This document shows positions 17,822-27,697 of a DNA stretch of 64,000 bases, piece by piece. Below the pieces are notes generated by a model, which was given only the letters and a program-made list of their open reading frames with translations, ran no database searches and was not told where the DNA came from. The stretch is from an uncultured Verrucomicrobiota bacterium (lineage in GTDB: Bacteria > Verrucomicrobiota > Verrucomicrobiia > Opitutales > UBA9783). The position numbers and the translations under genes were made by a program. How positions within the stretch are numbered: position 1 is the first letter of the stretch; each line of letters opens with the position of its first letter. The DNA lies in the NCBI GenBank assembly GCA_902495005.1, contig CABUVL010000002.1:62001-126000 (forward strand), in the 5' to 3' direction.

Positions 17822-20800
17822 ATGTCTTTAATAGATATTATTGTTGTAGGTGGTTTCTTAGGCATCACCCTGTTTATTGGCTTTCGAGCTGGTAGAAACA
17901 TTAAAACGTTTAAAGAATACGCGTTGGGTAATCGGAATTTTTCCGATTTTGTTGTTTTTTGCACGGTTGCAGCCACGATGATCGGTGGTAATACGACGAT
18001 CGGTCTTATCGGGAAAGTGTACGAGATCGGTATCACGCAAGTGTTGGCGCAAATCGGAACGCCTATATCTTATGTCGTAATTGCTTTTTTTGTGTCCGGT
18101 CGAATTAGGAATTTTTACGGCTGTGTTTCCATCGGTGACATCTTGTACAAGAGTTACGGAACGCCGGGTAAGGTCTTTGGCGGCTTCATCACGTGTTTTT
18201 ACGAATCTTTGAACGTAGGATTGCAATTCATGGCCATGGGCACAATTTTGAGCGTGCTTACGGGCTTATCTTACAACTTATCCTTACTCATTTCTGGTAC
18301 AATTATTTTTCTCTACACGGGGCGTGGGGGTGTTAAGGCCGTAACTTTTACGGATGTTTTACAATTTGTGGTTTTAATTATAGCAATTCCCATCCTGTTG
18401 AGTGTGTTGCTTTATAAGGTGGGCGGATGCCAGGAACTTTTTAGAAAATTACCGCATTCTTACCTAACGATCAGCGACGCAAATCTGCACCGTTATATGT
18501 TGATTTTGTGGACATTTTGTTTGCCGTCATTGTCTCCAACGGTCACGCAGCGTTTGCTCCTAACAAAAAATAAGCGGCAAGGGTTCCGTTCGTACATGGG
18601 ATCGTGCTGCATTTACATGGTTATCGTTGTCATCGTCGTGATGATTGGCTTATCTGCCTACGTTTTGCATCCTGACATAAAGAATGCCGACCAAGCGTTG
18701 CCCATTATGATGAGCAAGTACTTGCCGGTAGGTATTTACGGCTTTGTCATAGCGGGACTTTTGGCGGTTTTAATGTCGACGGCCGATTCACTGTTAAATG
18801 CCAGCAGTATTTGCTTGGTCAATGACCTTATTTTACCTTGCATAAGAAAGCCTTTGCCGGAACATAAGAAGTTATTTTTGTCGAGGTTCATTTCATTATT
18901 TATGGGGGTATTCGCAATCCTGTTTGCCACGCAATGCAAGGGTATTTTTGAAACAAAGATTATTGCGAGAAGCTTGTGGTTCCCCATTATTGTGGTCCCC
19001 TTGTACTTTTCACTGTTCAATAGAAAGATTTCTAAAAAAGGTTTGTTCATCAGCGTTAGCATCGGATTTTTGACGATGTTCTTGTGGAACATATACATAA
19101 AGCCACCCACAAAAATTGACGGATTATTCCCCGGATTTTTTGCGAACTTTATTGCTTTTACGCTGTTTTACCTTTTAGGCGGGGGCCAAAGGATTTTCCA
19201 ACCGTCTGAATTGGCAAGAATGAACCGCGCGTACGAAGAACCGACACAAACGGCCTTCAATGAGCAAGAGTTCCGTGTAAAGACCAATTTGTTACTCGGC
19301 ATTTTCCTCGTATGCGTTCAAATCCTCCCGATGTTGTTTTTTAGTGGGGCCATCACAAAATCAAAAGCGACACTCGTCCTCATCAACGGTGCAATGGCGA
19401 TCTTGCTCATGTTCGGTCCCAGTTTGAGGATTTTTTGCGAGAAGCATTTCATCATATTTAAGCACATAACGCTGCTTTTTTGTTTGCCGCTGTCGTCATT
19501 GTATTTGATGTTTTTTGATGATCCATCCTACAGCGGTTTTCACGTGTTGACGTTTGCGATGTCGCTGGTCCTGATCATCACCTTGTCTGAAGTGAAATAC
19601 AGGGAATGGATGACTTTTTTGGCGGTATTATTAACGGTGTGTGGGGGCGTGGCGTTTTTTAAATTGAATTACAAGTTGAACTTTCCGGATCAAGTTCGCT
19701 GGTTCCACGTTTTGTATTTGATCGGATTCATGCTGATGATCTTTTCCCTCTGGTTCAGAAGCAAGATGTTTACGATTGAAAAGGAAAATGCCGTCATGGA
19801 AGAGCGTTACAATTTGGCGCGCAGTGTTTCCCACGATATCATGACGCCCATGATGGTGATGCGCTTTATCCTAAAAAAGTTTGAGCAAGAGGGTCTCACA
19901 GAGCGGGAAAAGTCTTTGCTTATGGACAGTGTTAAAGAAATGTCGGGCATTGTGGATTCTATTTTGCCGGGTGTTTCCAAGCGGTATGAGAATTTATCTT
20001 TTGAAGCGATTAATCCAATTGTTGAAAATTGTGTGGCGCAGAAGAAGTTTTTGTACAAAAATCTGAACTTACGTTACGAATGCAGAGAAGAGGTAAAGGC
20101 CCGCGTGGATGCCTTACTGTTTGCCCGTGTGATTTCTAATTTAATTAATAATTGCATTGAGGCCATGGACGAAAACAGCACGGGTACAGTGGTAATTTCC
20201 GTGGGTAAGGATCTATTGGGCAATGTACAGGTGACGATTCGTGACAACGGTTGTGGCATTCCGTACAAAAAATTAGAACGTATTTTTAGTTACACGGAAA
20301 AGGGCAATAAAAAGTTCAATTTAAGTATCGGTCTGCGGGAAGTACGTGACATTATGTGGTCTTGGCATGGTCGTATTGACTTAGTCTCGACGGAAGGGCA
20401 AGGTACAGTGGTGACATTGCTGCTACCCAGCAACACGCATTTTCAGTTGATCGAAGAAGAAACGGAATCTGGTAAAATCGCGAATACGACGCAAGAGTCT
20501 TTGGCCGGAAAGAGCAATTTGTACAATCCTCAAATGGCCACACACTTTATATTGGTGGATTCGAGCCTCGATTACCAGCAATCGTGCAAATCGGCTGCCG
20601 CTGTGGCGGGGGTTGAGTTGAAAACTTATTCCACGCCAGATGCCTTGTTGAATGAGCTTGACGGTATTAGGAAGGACACCTGCTTCTTCATCGAATACCT
20701 GCCACAATCTAAATTCAGTGGCATCGAATTGGCGCGTACTTTGTTCGAAAAGGGGTACAGTAATTTGGTTATTGTATCAAATTTTTTACCCGATGTCCCA

Positions 20801-20857
20801 CAATTGCCGTTTATTAAGCGAGTGATGTCAAAGAATCTTCCAATCTTTACACGATGA
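17822..20857 (+). CDS. sodium:solute symporter / histidine kinase / receiver-like fusion
   Basis: A 1011-residue membrane sensor. Residues about 1-450 are an SSS-family (PutP-like) permease; 480-650 add more helices; 655-870 form a histidine kinase; 905-1011 resemble a receiver domain. Kinase landmarks are the H-box with His671 (SVSHDIMTP), the N-box (VISNLINNCIEAM), DNGCGIP and a Gly-rich GQGTVVTLLLP end. In the receiver, Asp913 (FILVDSS) is present, but the phospho-acceptor position is Glu958 (FFIEYLP), so normal phosphorylation is unlikely. The layout recalls CbrA-type transporter-kinases. The stop overlaps the ligA start (ATGA). No separate response regulator is nearby. The ligand is unknown. 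Confidence 0.9.
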   Translation: MSLIDIIVVGGFLGITLFIGFRAGRNIKTFKEYALGNRNFSDFVVFCTVAATMIGGNTTIGLIGKVYEIGITQVLAQIGTPISYVVIAFFVSGRIRNFYGCVSIGDILYKSYGTPGKVFGGFITCFYESLNVGLQFMAMGTILSVLTGLSYNLSLLISGTIIFLYTGRGGVKAVTFTDVLQFVVLIIAIPILLSVLLYKVGGCQELFRKLPHSYLTISDANLHRYMLILWTFCLPSLSPTVTQRLLLTKNKRQGFRSYMGSCCIYMVIVVIVVMIGLSAYVLHPDIKNADQALPIMMSKYLPVGIYGFVIAGLLAVLMSTADSLLNASSICLVNDLILPCIRKPLPEHKKLFLSRFISLFMGVFAILFATQCKGIFETKIIARSLWFPIIVVPLYFSLFNRKISKKGLFISVSIGFLTMFLWNIYIKPPTKIDGLFPGFFANFIAFTLFYLLGGGQRIFQPSELARMNRAYEEPTQTAFNEQEFRVKTNLLLGIFLVCVQILPMLFFSGAITKSKATLVLINGAMAILLMFGPSLRIFCEKHFIIFKHITLLFCLPLSSLYLMFFDDPSYSGFHVLTFAMSLVLIITLSEVKYREWMTFLAVLLTVCGGVAFFKLNYKLNFPDQVRWFHVLYLIGFMLMIFSLWFRSKMFTIEKENAVMEERYNLARSVSHDIMTPMMVMRFILKKFEQEGLTEREKSLLMDSVKEMSGIVDSILPGVSKRYENLSFEAINPIVENCVAQKKFLYKNLNLRYECREEVKARVDALLFARVISNLINNCIEAMDENSTGTVVISVGKDLLGNVQVTIRDNGCGIPYKKLERIFSYTEKGNKKFNLSIGLREVRDIMWSWHGRIDLVSTEGQGTVVTLLLPSNTHFQLIEEETESGKIANTTQESLAGKSNLYNPQMATHFILVDSSLDYQQSCKSAAAVAGVELKTYSTPDALLNELDGIRKDTCFFIEYLPQSKFSGIELARTLFEKGYSNLVIVSNFLPDVPQLPFIKRVMSKNLPIFTR

Positions 20858-22887
20858 GTGTAAACAAATTACAGCGAGAAAAAGCACGTAAGCGATTACG
20901 TGCTTTATGCTTGGAAATTGAGAGGCACAATCGCCTATACTATAAGGAAAATCGTCCAGAAATTTCTGATTTTGAGTACGATTGCCTGCAGGCGGAAAAG
21001 AAAGCTTTACTCAATTTGTACCCCGAGTGGGAGGAAAATGAAGGGCCGGGCAGTGATCTGGAGGGAGCTCATTTTTTGACGGTGCCGCATTTGTCTCCCA
21101 TGCTGAGCTTGAGCAACACCTACTCTCGTGAGGAACTCGCTGAGTTTTTAAATCGTATGGAGGGCTATGGAGGAGACGGCACTTGCGTATTGGAGCCGAA
21201 GGTGGATGGCGTGGCCATCAGTTTGGTTTACGTAAAAGGCATCTTGGATCGGGCCCTGACGCGAGGCGATGGGTTAACGGGGGATGTGGTGACGGATAAT
21301 GTTAAGACAATACCGGAAGTGCCATTATCTTTGCCGGAGCCTTTCCCCGAACAGATGGAGGTGCGAGGGGAGATTTATTTGACGGAGCGTCAATTTCTAA
21401 CGTTGAACGCTGAGCAAGAGAGCTTGGGCTTAGAATTGTACGCAAATGCCAGAAATTTGGCCGCCGGAAGCTTGAAATTGTTGGATCCGTCGGAAGTCGC
21501 GGAGCGACATTTGCATTTTATTGCGCACGGGATTGGTTTTGTCAGCGATGACATTAAAATAGAAACGCAGGAAGCCGTACGTTTGCATTTGAGTCAGTGG
21601 AAATTCCCCGTGTTTCCAAGCATCGACTTGAGATGTGGATTGCAGTCAATTTGGCAATTTATCGAAGCGTTCCATGCCCGACAAATGCAGTTGCCTTATG
21701 GGACAGATGGCGTTGTCCTGAAGCTGAATGACAGGCGCTTGCAAGATCAATTGGGGGCGACTGCCAAGTCACCACGCTGGGCCATCGCGTACAAATTTGA
21801 ACCGGCTTCGGCGGAAACGCGCTTAAAGGACATTAAATTACAGGTGGGCCGCACGGGAGTGATTACGCCGGTCGCGGAATTAGAACCGGTGGTGTTGGCG
21901 GGCTCTCGAGTTTCCCACGCCACACTGCATAATTTTGATGAAATTCAACGTAAAGATGTTAGAGTAGGGGACATCGTCGTTGTTCAAAAGGCGGGTGAAG
22001 TGATTCCGGCGATTGTGGGAGTCAAAAAAGAGAAACGCGATGCATCGTTTAAGCCGGTGGAGATTCCGACGCTATGCCCCGTTTGTCATGCGCCTCTGGT
22101 GAGGGTTCCGGGCGAGGTCGTCATACGTTGTACGTCGATGAATTGTCCTCCACAATTGAAATTAAAAATTGTGCATTTTGCGTCGAAGGAGGCAATGGAT
22201 ATCGATGGAATGGGTCCCGTGGTTGTTGACGTCTTGGTGTCACAAGGGTGGATCAATGACGTGGCGGACCTTTACAATTTACTTGGAAAGCGCCAGCAAT
22301 GGATACAATTGCCGGGATTTTCAACGCAATCGGTGGATAATTTGCTCATCGCCATTGAGACTTCAAAAAAGCAAGCGTTGTGGCGCTTATTAAATGGCCT
22401 AAGCATCCCGAGCGTGGGGATCGAAGTGGCAAAAAATTTGGCGGCCAGTGGGTACACCTTGGTTCAATTAATGGACTGCTCTTCGGAGGAATTACAGGCA
22501 ATTCCTTTGATCGGTAAGTTGACGGCTGATGGGATTGTCTCATTTTTCAGCAATCTTCGCAATCGGCAAATCATTGAAAAATTAATTCACGTGGGTGTAG
22601 AAGCTAAGTCGGGTCTTTCAACGGAGTTTGACACTTCACTCATTTGGCAGGGTAAGACCTTTGTCTTGACGGGAACAATGGCCCGGTGGACACGTTCTGA
22701 AGCGCAAAAACTCATCGAGTCCTTGGGGGGAATGGTTGGCAATACGGTCAATAAAAAGACGACGGCCTTGATTTGTGGCAATAAACCGGGTGATAAGTTG
22801 CTGAAAGCACGGGCGCTGGGCATTCCGATTTGGAATGAAGAGGAATTTTTACGGCAAAGTGGAGGCGTGGGTGAAGGTGAGCGTTAA
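20854..22887 (+). CDS. ligA: NAD-dependent DNA ligase
   Basis: LigA seals nicks in replication and repair using NAD. The 677 residues are full length: adenylation domain with catalytic Lys116 in EPKVDGVAI, OB fold (residues about 320-400), four zinc cysteines (CPVC and CTSMNC, residues about 410-435), helix-hairpin-helix repeats, and a C-terminal BRCT domain from about 595. The ATG overlaps the fusion-kinase stop by four bases, an odd functional pairing that probably reflects compact packing. The C-terminus overlaps the start of the DUF167 gene. Confidence 0.97.
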   Translation: MSVNKLQREKARKRLRALCLEIERHNRLYYKENRPEISDFEYDCLQAEKKALLNLYPEWEENEGPGSDLEGAHFLTVPHLSPMLSLSNTYSREELAEFLNRMEGYGGDGTCVLEPKVDGVAISLVYVKGILDRALTRGDGLTGDVVTDNVKTIPEVPLSLPEPFPEQMEVRGEIYLTERQFLTLNAEQESLGLELYANARNLAAGSLKLLDPSEVAERHLHFIAHGIGFVSDDIKIETQEAVRLHLSQWKFPVFPSIDLRCGLQSIWQFIEAFHARQMQLPYGTDGVVLKLNDRRLQDQLGATAKSPRWAIAYKFEPASAETRLKDIKLQVGRTGVITPVAELEPVVLAGSRVSHATLHNFDEIQRKDVRVGDIVVVQKAGEVIPAIVGVKKEKRDASFKPVEIPTLCPVCHAPLVRVPGEVVIRCTSMNCPPQLKLKIVHFASKEAMDIDGMGPVVVDVLVSQGWINDVADLYNLLGKRQQWIQLPGFSTQSVDNLLIAIETSKKQALWRLLNGLSIPSVGIEVAKNLAASGYTLVQLMDCSSEELQAIPLIGKLTADGIVSFFSNLRNRQIIEKLIHVGVEAKSGLSTEFDTSLIWQGKTFVLTGTMARWTRSEAQKLIESLGGMVGNTVNKKTTALICGNKPGDKLLKARALGIPIWNEEEFLRQSGGVGEGER

Positions 22888-23101
22888 GGTCATTGCCAAT
22901 GCTTCGCGATGTGAGGTGTTGGCGCTTAATGAGGAGAAAACCGACTTAAAGGTAAGGCTCATGTGCCCTGCCTTGGAGGGGAGAGCCAATAGGCAGTTGA
23001 TTGAAATTTTGGCAGATTATTTTAAATGTCCAAAGCAATCGATTCGCATTGCGTCTGGGGAGCATTCGACCCACAAGCTGATTGAGCTTGCCGGTTTATA
23101 A
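22871..23101 (+). CDS. DUF167/YggU family protein
   Basis: A 76-residue member of a widespread small family of unknown function. GTG at 22871 is chosen because a clear GGAGG lies at 22861-22865 with five-base spacing, and because the product then starts VKVSVKVIANASR, like the family. An ATG at 22835 in the same frame would add 12 atypical residues. The family signature is seen in KVRLMCPALEGRANRQLIE and the C-terminal SGEHSTHK. It overlaps the end of ligA. Confidence 0.85.
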   Translation: MKVSVKVIANASRCEVLALNEEKTDLKVRLMCPALEGRANRQLIEILADYFKCPKQSIRIASGEHSTHKLIELAGL

Positions 23102-23540
23102 AATAGTGAAAAGGGCGACGTTAAAAGTCAGTGTGAAGCCAGCGCTGTGATGCTTGCCGTGTTGGGTAGATTTCTTAAGTGCATTCCTCTTCGTTTTTTT
23201 CAAGCTGAAGGATCTAGGGGGTGCCAGCAGATGGGTATGAATTTACAAAATATTTTTATTTGATATTCAATCAATAGAAGCAGTCTTGTTTTTTTGCGCT
23301 TTATGGGGTGTTATGAATTTTTATGTCTAAATAATGAGGAAAAGATGTGATCTGTCGGCAAGACCACGCATCCTCCGATTCGCTTGGCATGGTTTTACTT
23401 ATTTTGTTGTTTATTAAAGAATAAAAGGACGATAAGTGAAAAATGCCCGATGGATTGTTCCTCGTTGAGTTGCTCGTAAACTGATCTGATCCACAAAAGC
23501 AGTGGGGCAATGGTGAAATCAGTTACGTGGGTGTTATAAT
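23102..23540. other. intergenic stretch between DUF167 gene and ychF
   Basis: About 440 bases between convergent genes. No RNA or family-like frame was found; a 69-codon minus frame (23301-23510) looks spurious. No obvious hairpin terminator. Confidence 0.4.
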
Positions 23541-24644
23541 TTAGTGAGTGACGTTGAACTTAAATAATGTGACGTCCCCTTCGCGAAACAGGTAATCTTT
23601 GCCTTCGAGTCGCACTTTGCCTTCTTTTCTGGCTTCCACATAGCCACCACAGGCGACAAAATCTTCGTAAGAAATGACTTCGGCTTTGATAAAACCCTTT
23701 TGAAAATCGGTGTGAATGATCCCCGCGCACTCTGGAGCGGTCATGCCCAACTTGAATGTCCAGGCGCGTGCTTCTTGAGGCCCTGCGGTGAAGTAAGAGG
23801 CTAAGCCGAGTAGGCGGTACGCGCTTTGAATGAGGTGGGAGACGCCACTGTCTTGCAAATTGAGCGATTGCAGGAAATCGGCGGCTTCTTCTGGGGATAA
23901 ATCCGATAGCTCTGCCTCGAGTTTTGCCGAGAACGTACAGTACTCACTGTGGGGATCTTTTGCCAAAAATTGTTGCACCTGTTGGACGTAAGGATTGGTG
24001 GCCGCGTTTTCAGTTTCTGGCACGTTGCAAACGTACAGCGTTGGTTTGCAAGTCAGCAGGCAAAATTGTTTAATCTTGATTGCTTCTTCTTCGTCTAATG
24101 CGAGGGTGTATGCAGGCTTGTTTTGATTGAGATGGGCCTGGATTTTGAGCAAGAGTTGATGTGTTTGCAGGGCTTCTTTGTCGAAGGATTTTGATTTTTT
24201 TGACCAGCGTTCCACTTGTTGTTCAACAGATTGTAAATCTGCTAAAAGTAATTCCGTATTAATGACTTCGATGTCTTGAACGGGATCAATGCTGGAGCCC
24301 TCGTGTACGATGTTGGGGTCGTCAAAACAGCGTACAACTTGGATAATGGCATCAACCTCGCGAATGTTGGCTAAAAATTGGTTGCCGAGGCCCTCACCTT
24401 TGTAGGCACCTTTTACAAGTCCGGCAATATCAACAAATTCAATGGCGGCTGGAACTGTTTTTTCGGTATGGACAAGTTGTGCGAGTACCTTGAGTCGTGG
24501 GTCGGGTACTTCAACAATGCCCACGTTCGGCTCAATAGTGCAAAACGGGTAATTGGCCGCTTCTGCCTTGTGTGTCCGTGTAACGGCATTAAATAAAGTA
24601 CTTTTCCCGACATTGGGAAGTCCAACGATACCTACCTTTAGCAT
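23541..24644 (-). CDS. ychF: ribosome-binding ATPase YchF (OBG family)
   Basis: YchF is a universal P-loop protein that prefers ATP and binds ribosomes. The 367 residues match the family (about 363). Motifs: GLPNVGKST at residues 7-15, FVDIAGLVKGA, and NVPE in place of the GTPase NKxD motif, which explains the ATP preference. A central coiled region and C-terminal TGS domain follow. It stands alone; the AT-rich 24645-24841 region separates it from the divergent LRR locus. Confidence 0.96.
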   Translation of the reverse strand: MLKVGIVGLPNVGKSTLFNAVTRTHKAEAANYPFCTIEPNVGIVEVPDPRLKVLAQLVHTEKTVPAAIEFVDIAGLVKGAYKGEGLGNQFLANIREVDAIIQVVRCFDDPNIVHEGSSIDPVQDIEVINTELLLADLQSVEQQVERWSKKSKSFDKEALQTHQLLLKIQAHLNQNKPAYTLALDEEEAIKIKQFCLLTCKPTLYVCNVPETENAATNPYVQQVQQFLAKDPHSEYCTFSAKLEAELSDLSPEEAADFLQSLNLQDSGVSHLIQSAYRLLGLASYFTAGPQEARAWTFKLGMTAPECAGIIHTDFQKGFIKAEVISYEDFVACGGYVEARKEGKVRLEGKDYLFREGDVTLFKFNVTH

Positions 24645-24841
24645 AATTGCCTCATTTATAAACTCATTTTTAAAAAAAAAGAAGATATTTGTTGCAAATA
24701 CTTTAGGCCTGCATGTGTGACATTAAATGCATTTTTAAAAATATATTAATTTTTACTTTACAAACATAGTATTATTACATAAGCGATAATACGTTGTTTT
24801 TTATAATAAAGTAAAACAATAAACAAAAATTATATGACGAT

Positions 24842-25678
24842 ATGAGGAAGCAATTGTTATTACCGGCGATTTTGATGGGCGCAAGCATGTTGAGCTCTCT
24901 GTGAGGGTGGATTTACGACGCGAATGGGCTGCACGATGAAAATGGAGAGGCGCCTTCCAAAAATGAACTTGCACAAATTGAGTTTATAACAATTTCGGAC
25001 GAGGTAAATCTCATAAAAGATGGCGCGTTTGCAGGTTGTTGGTCTTTAAAGAACATTTCAATTCCGGCGTGTGTGACGAGTATAGGGGAGAGCGCGTTTG
25101 AGAATTGCTGTGCGTTGACAAGCTTGTGGATACCCTCGGGGGTAAAGAGCATAGGGGATTGCGCATTTAAAGGATGCAGCGCATTGGTAAATGTATGGAT
25201 ACCTGCCAGTCTGACGAATATGGGTAGTCATGTTTTTGATGGATGTAATTCGTTAACGAATACGTGGGTGTTGGAAAATTTGACGAACGTGGAGAATTGC
25301 ACTTTTTATCACTGTAATTCGTTAACAAATATCGTAATTCCCAGTAACGTAACAAGCATAGAGCAAGGTGCTTTTGAAAATTGTAAGTCGTTGCAGTGCA
25401 TTATGATATCGGGTGATGTGAATGAAATAAGTTCGCAGGCATTTGAAGGTTGTAGTGCGTTAACGAACATATGGCTTCCAAAGTCTGTGAAGAGTATAGG
25501 GGAACGTGCGTTTCAAGGGTGTCGTTCATTGGTAAACGTTATAATTCCAGAGTGTGTAAAAAACATAGGAGAGCGTGCTTTTTTCGATTGTGAGTTGTTA
25601 AAGCGTGTTACGATTTCGGCGGATGCATGCGTTGCGAGCAATGCATTCCCTAAAAATTGTCAAATCGTAAGGCGCTAA
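24842..25678 (+). pseudogene. BspA-like leucine-rich-repeat protein, interrupted by a stop codon
   Basis: Reading from ATG 24842 gives a signal-peptide-like start (MRKQLLLPAILMGASM), then an in-frame TGA at 24902-24904, then 258 open codons to 25678. The product after the stop matches the intact neighbour at 26014-26598 from its first residues (YDANGLHDENG against YYGLNGLHDENG), so the TGA sits inside the original gene; the neighbour has Arg-Gly nearby, and CGA to TGA is a likely change. The body has about nine LRR_5 units of 23 residues with the core IP..V..IG..AF.GC.SL. A GTG at 25073 could start a shorter product without a signal peptide. A terminator follows. Confidence 0.8.
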
Positions 25679-25700
25679 GATTGAATCCTTAATTCTGAAG

Positions 25701-25736
25701 AAAGGCCAGCAGCATTTGCCTGCCGGCTTTTCTTAT
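25701..25736 (+). terminator. rho-independent terminator of the LRR locus
   Basis: AAAGGCCAGCAG (25701-25712) pairs with CTGCCGGCTTTT (25720-25731) with one mismatch and one G-T pair around a seven-base loop, running into TTTTCTT. It starts 23 bases after the LRR reading frame. Confidence 0.7.
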
Positions 25737-26013
25737 TTGGTGCGTAAATGCGTGCCATTTTCCTTTTGAAATCGTAGGGCTATTTTGAATAAGTGAATAA
25801 CATTCAATTAATTATTATATTTACAAAGCATCGTATTTAATTATGAATAAGTAACATCATTTTTAATTATTTTAATACTCCTGCTGTAAAATAATAAAAT
25901 AGATAGATTGTAAAAAACGACAAACCCTTGCTTGTAAACTTAATATATTTAAACAAATTATTTCTAATTTATTAAATCTTATGAATATCAAGATGAGTAA
26001 ATCCGGGTGTAAA

Positions 26014-26598
26014 ATGAAGAAAGTATTAATGCCACTGTTGCTGGGTACCAGCTTGTTGAGTGCTCGTGGAGAGTGGTATTACGGCTTAAATGGTCTGCAT
26101 GACGAGAATGGACGTAGTCCTAGCGACGCTGAGCTTGCGCAAATTACGAGTGTCGAGATCCCGGAGGGCTTTCTAAGTATAGTTGATGGTGCTTTTGCGG
26201 GGTGCAGGTCGTTGAAAACGATCAAGATTCCTGAGGGTGTGTTGACCATAGGGGAGTATGCTTTCGATGGCTGCAATTCGTTGGAAACGATTGAGCTCCC
26301 GGAGGGGTTGTTGGTGATAGCGGAGGGTGCTTTTAGAGGCTGTAGTTCGTTGAAAACGATCAAGATTCCTGAGGGTGTGAAGAGCATAGGGGCCCAGGCT
26401 TTTGAAAATTGTAGTTCATTGAAATATAGTGTAATTCCGGATTCTGTTAAGACTATAGGAGACAATGCTTTTAGAGGTTGTACTTCCTTGAAGGCCATCA
26501 AAATTTCTGAGAAATTTTACGAGGGAAAAGACAAGGATGCGGAAAATGCTAGAATGGGGATTGACAGTACGCAGTGCACTGTTAATTACAGGGAATAA
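26014..26598 (+). CDS. exported BspA-like leucine-rich-repeat protein
   Basis: A 194-residue protein with a signal peptide (MKKVLMPLLLGTSLLSARG) and about five LRR_5 units of 23 residues, core IKIPEGV..IG..AF.GCSSLK. LRR_5 repeats mediate adhesion and host interaction in BspA-type proteins. The ATG at 26014 is chosen because it begins the signal peptide; an upstream ATG at 25981 would add 11 polar residues. It is a paralogue of the broken gene just upstream, with matching N-terminal residues and repeat layout. A hairpin terminator follows. Confidence 0.82.
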   Translation: MKKVLMPLLLGTSLLSARGEWYYGLNGLHDENGRSPSDAELAQITSVEIPEGFLSIVDGAFAGCRSLKTIKIPEGVLTIGEYAFDGCNSLETIELPEGLLVIAEGAFRGCSSLKTIKIPEGVKSIGAQAFENCSSLKYSVIPDSVKTIGDNAFRGCTSLKAIKISEKFYEGKDKDAENARMGIDSTQCTVNYRE

Positions 26599-26620
26599 GT
26601 ATTCCTGAATAATTAAAATG

Positions 26621-26655
26621 GGGCCAGTGGCGCTGCAGCTGCTGGCCCTCTTGTT
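26621..26655 (+). terminator. probable terminator after the second LRR gene
   Basis: GGGCCAG (26621-26627) pairs with CTGGCCC (26642-26648), 7 bp, followed by the weak T-rich TCTTGTTGT. Confidence 0.5.
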
Positions 26656-26734
26656 GTGCAAGCATGTGTGACCAGCTGCAAGTTTTTTGTGAATGCTGTG
26701 CTTAGGGCGTGTTAAGCCCTCCTAAAGGCAACGA

Positions 26735-27697
26735 TTAGAAGCCTTTGACGCTAAAGAGCTCGCTTATACTTTGTTCGGTGTGAATGCGTAAGATCGCTTC
26801 GGCGAACAACTTGGCAACCGATAAAGTGGTATGAGGACAAGCGTGAGACCAATCTAAAGAGCCTGTTGGTAAAGAATCGGTCATGACCAATTCGTCTAAG
26901 TCTCCTTGCGATAATTTGTCGATCGTCTCTTGGCTGGTAATCGGGTGCGCAATCATGGCAATGACACCACGTGCTCCCTGCCGTTTGAGCGTTTGTGCGG
27001 CGGATATTAACGTGTTTCCCGTATCGGATATGTCGTCCACGAGAATCACATACTTGTCTTGAGCGTTGCCGATAACGTTGAGCACTTCCACATCACGCGC
27101 GTTGAGGCGTCGCTTTGCAATCATCCCGACCGAACAGCCTAAGAAATCTGCGTACGCGGTTGCCCGCTTAATACCACCCAAGTCGGGGGAAAATACACAG
27201 AGATCCTTTTTAGAATACGCTTTCGTCTTTAAATATTCGAAAAAAATGGGGCTGGCGTACAGGTGATCTACGGGGAGATCAAAGAATCCTACGATCTGTT
27301 GTGCGTGCAACTCCATGGTGAGCAGTCGATTTGCTCCCGAGGACACGAGGAGATTTGCAATGAGCTTGGAGGTAATCGGGACCCTTGGACGGTCTTTCCG
27401 ATCTTGCCTCGCATACGCGTAGAAAGGTATGACGGCCGTAATGCGTTCGGCGGAAGCACGACGGGCGGCATCGATCATAATGAACAATTCCATCAAGTGG
27501 AAATTGATTGGATCTGCCATGGGTTGAACGAGGAAAACATCCGCTCCACGGATGTTTTCTTGAATTTGTACAAAAATTTCACCGTTTGGAAATCGAGAAA
27601 GCGTCGCTTGTCCTAAATTCAGTCCTAAATGCTCGCAGATGCCCTTGGCCAGTGTGCGGTGAGCACTTCCCGAGAAGATTTTAATCTTGCCTTGCAT
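26735..27697 (-). CDS. prs: ribose-phosphate pyrophosphokinase
   Basis: Prs makes PRPP from ribose 5-phosphate and ATP for nucleotide, His and Trp synthesis. The 320 residues match class I enzymes (about 315). Visible motifs: FSGSAHRTLA at the N-terminus, the ATP-binding flexible loop near YARQDRKDRPR, SPDLGGIKRA, and the PRPP loop ILVDDISDTGNTL. It is last in a ten-gene minus-strand run and overlaps the end of lpxD by 17 bases. Confidence 0.96.
   Translation of the reverse strand: MQGKIKIFSGSAHRTLAKGICEHLGLNLGQATLSRFPNGEIFVQIQENIRGADVFLVQPMADPINFHLMELFIMIDAARRASAERITAVIPFYAYARQDRKDRPRVPITSKLIANLLVSSGANRLLTMELHAQQIVGFFDLPVDHLYASPIFFEYLKTKAYSKKDLCVFSPDLGGIKRATAYADFLGCSVGMIAKRRLNARDVEVLNVIGNAQDKYVILVDDISDTGNTLISAAQTLKRQGARGVIAMIAHPITSQETIDKLSQGDLDELVMTDSLPTGSLDWSHACPHTTLSVAKLFAEAILRIHTEQSISELFSVKGF

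Noticed and set aside
24902..24904. TGA as a sense codon (Trp or Sec) in the first LRR gene
   Set aside because: sucC, sucD and sufS end in TGA as ordinary stops, and no selenocysteine context fits a signal peptide. A nonsense mutation is simpler.
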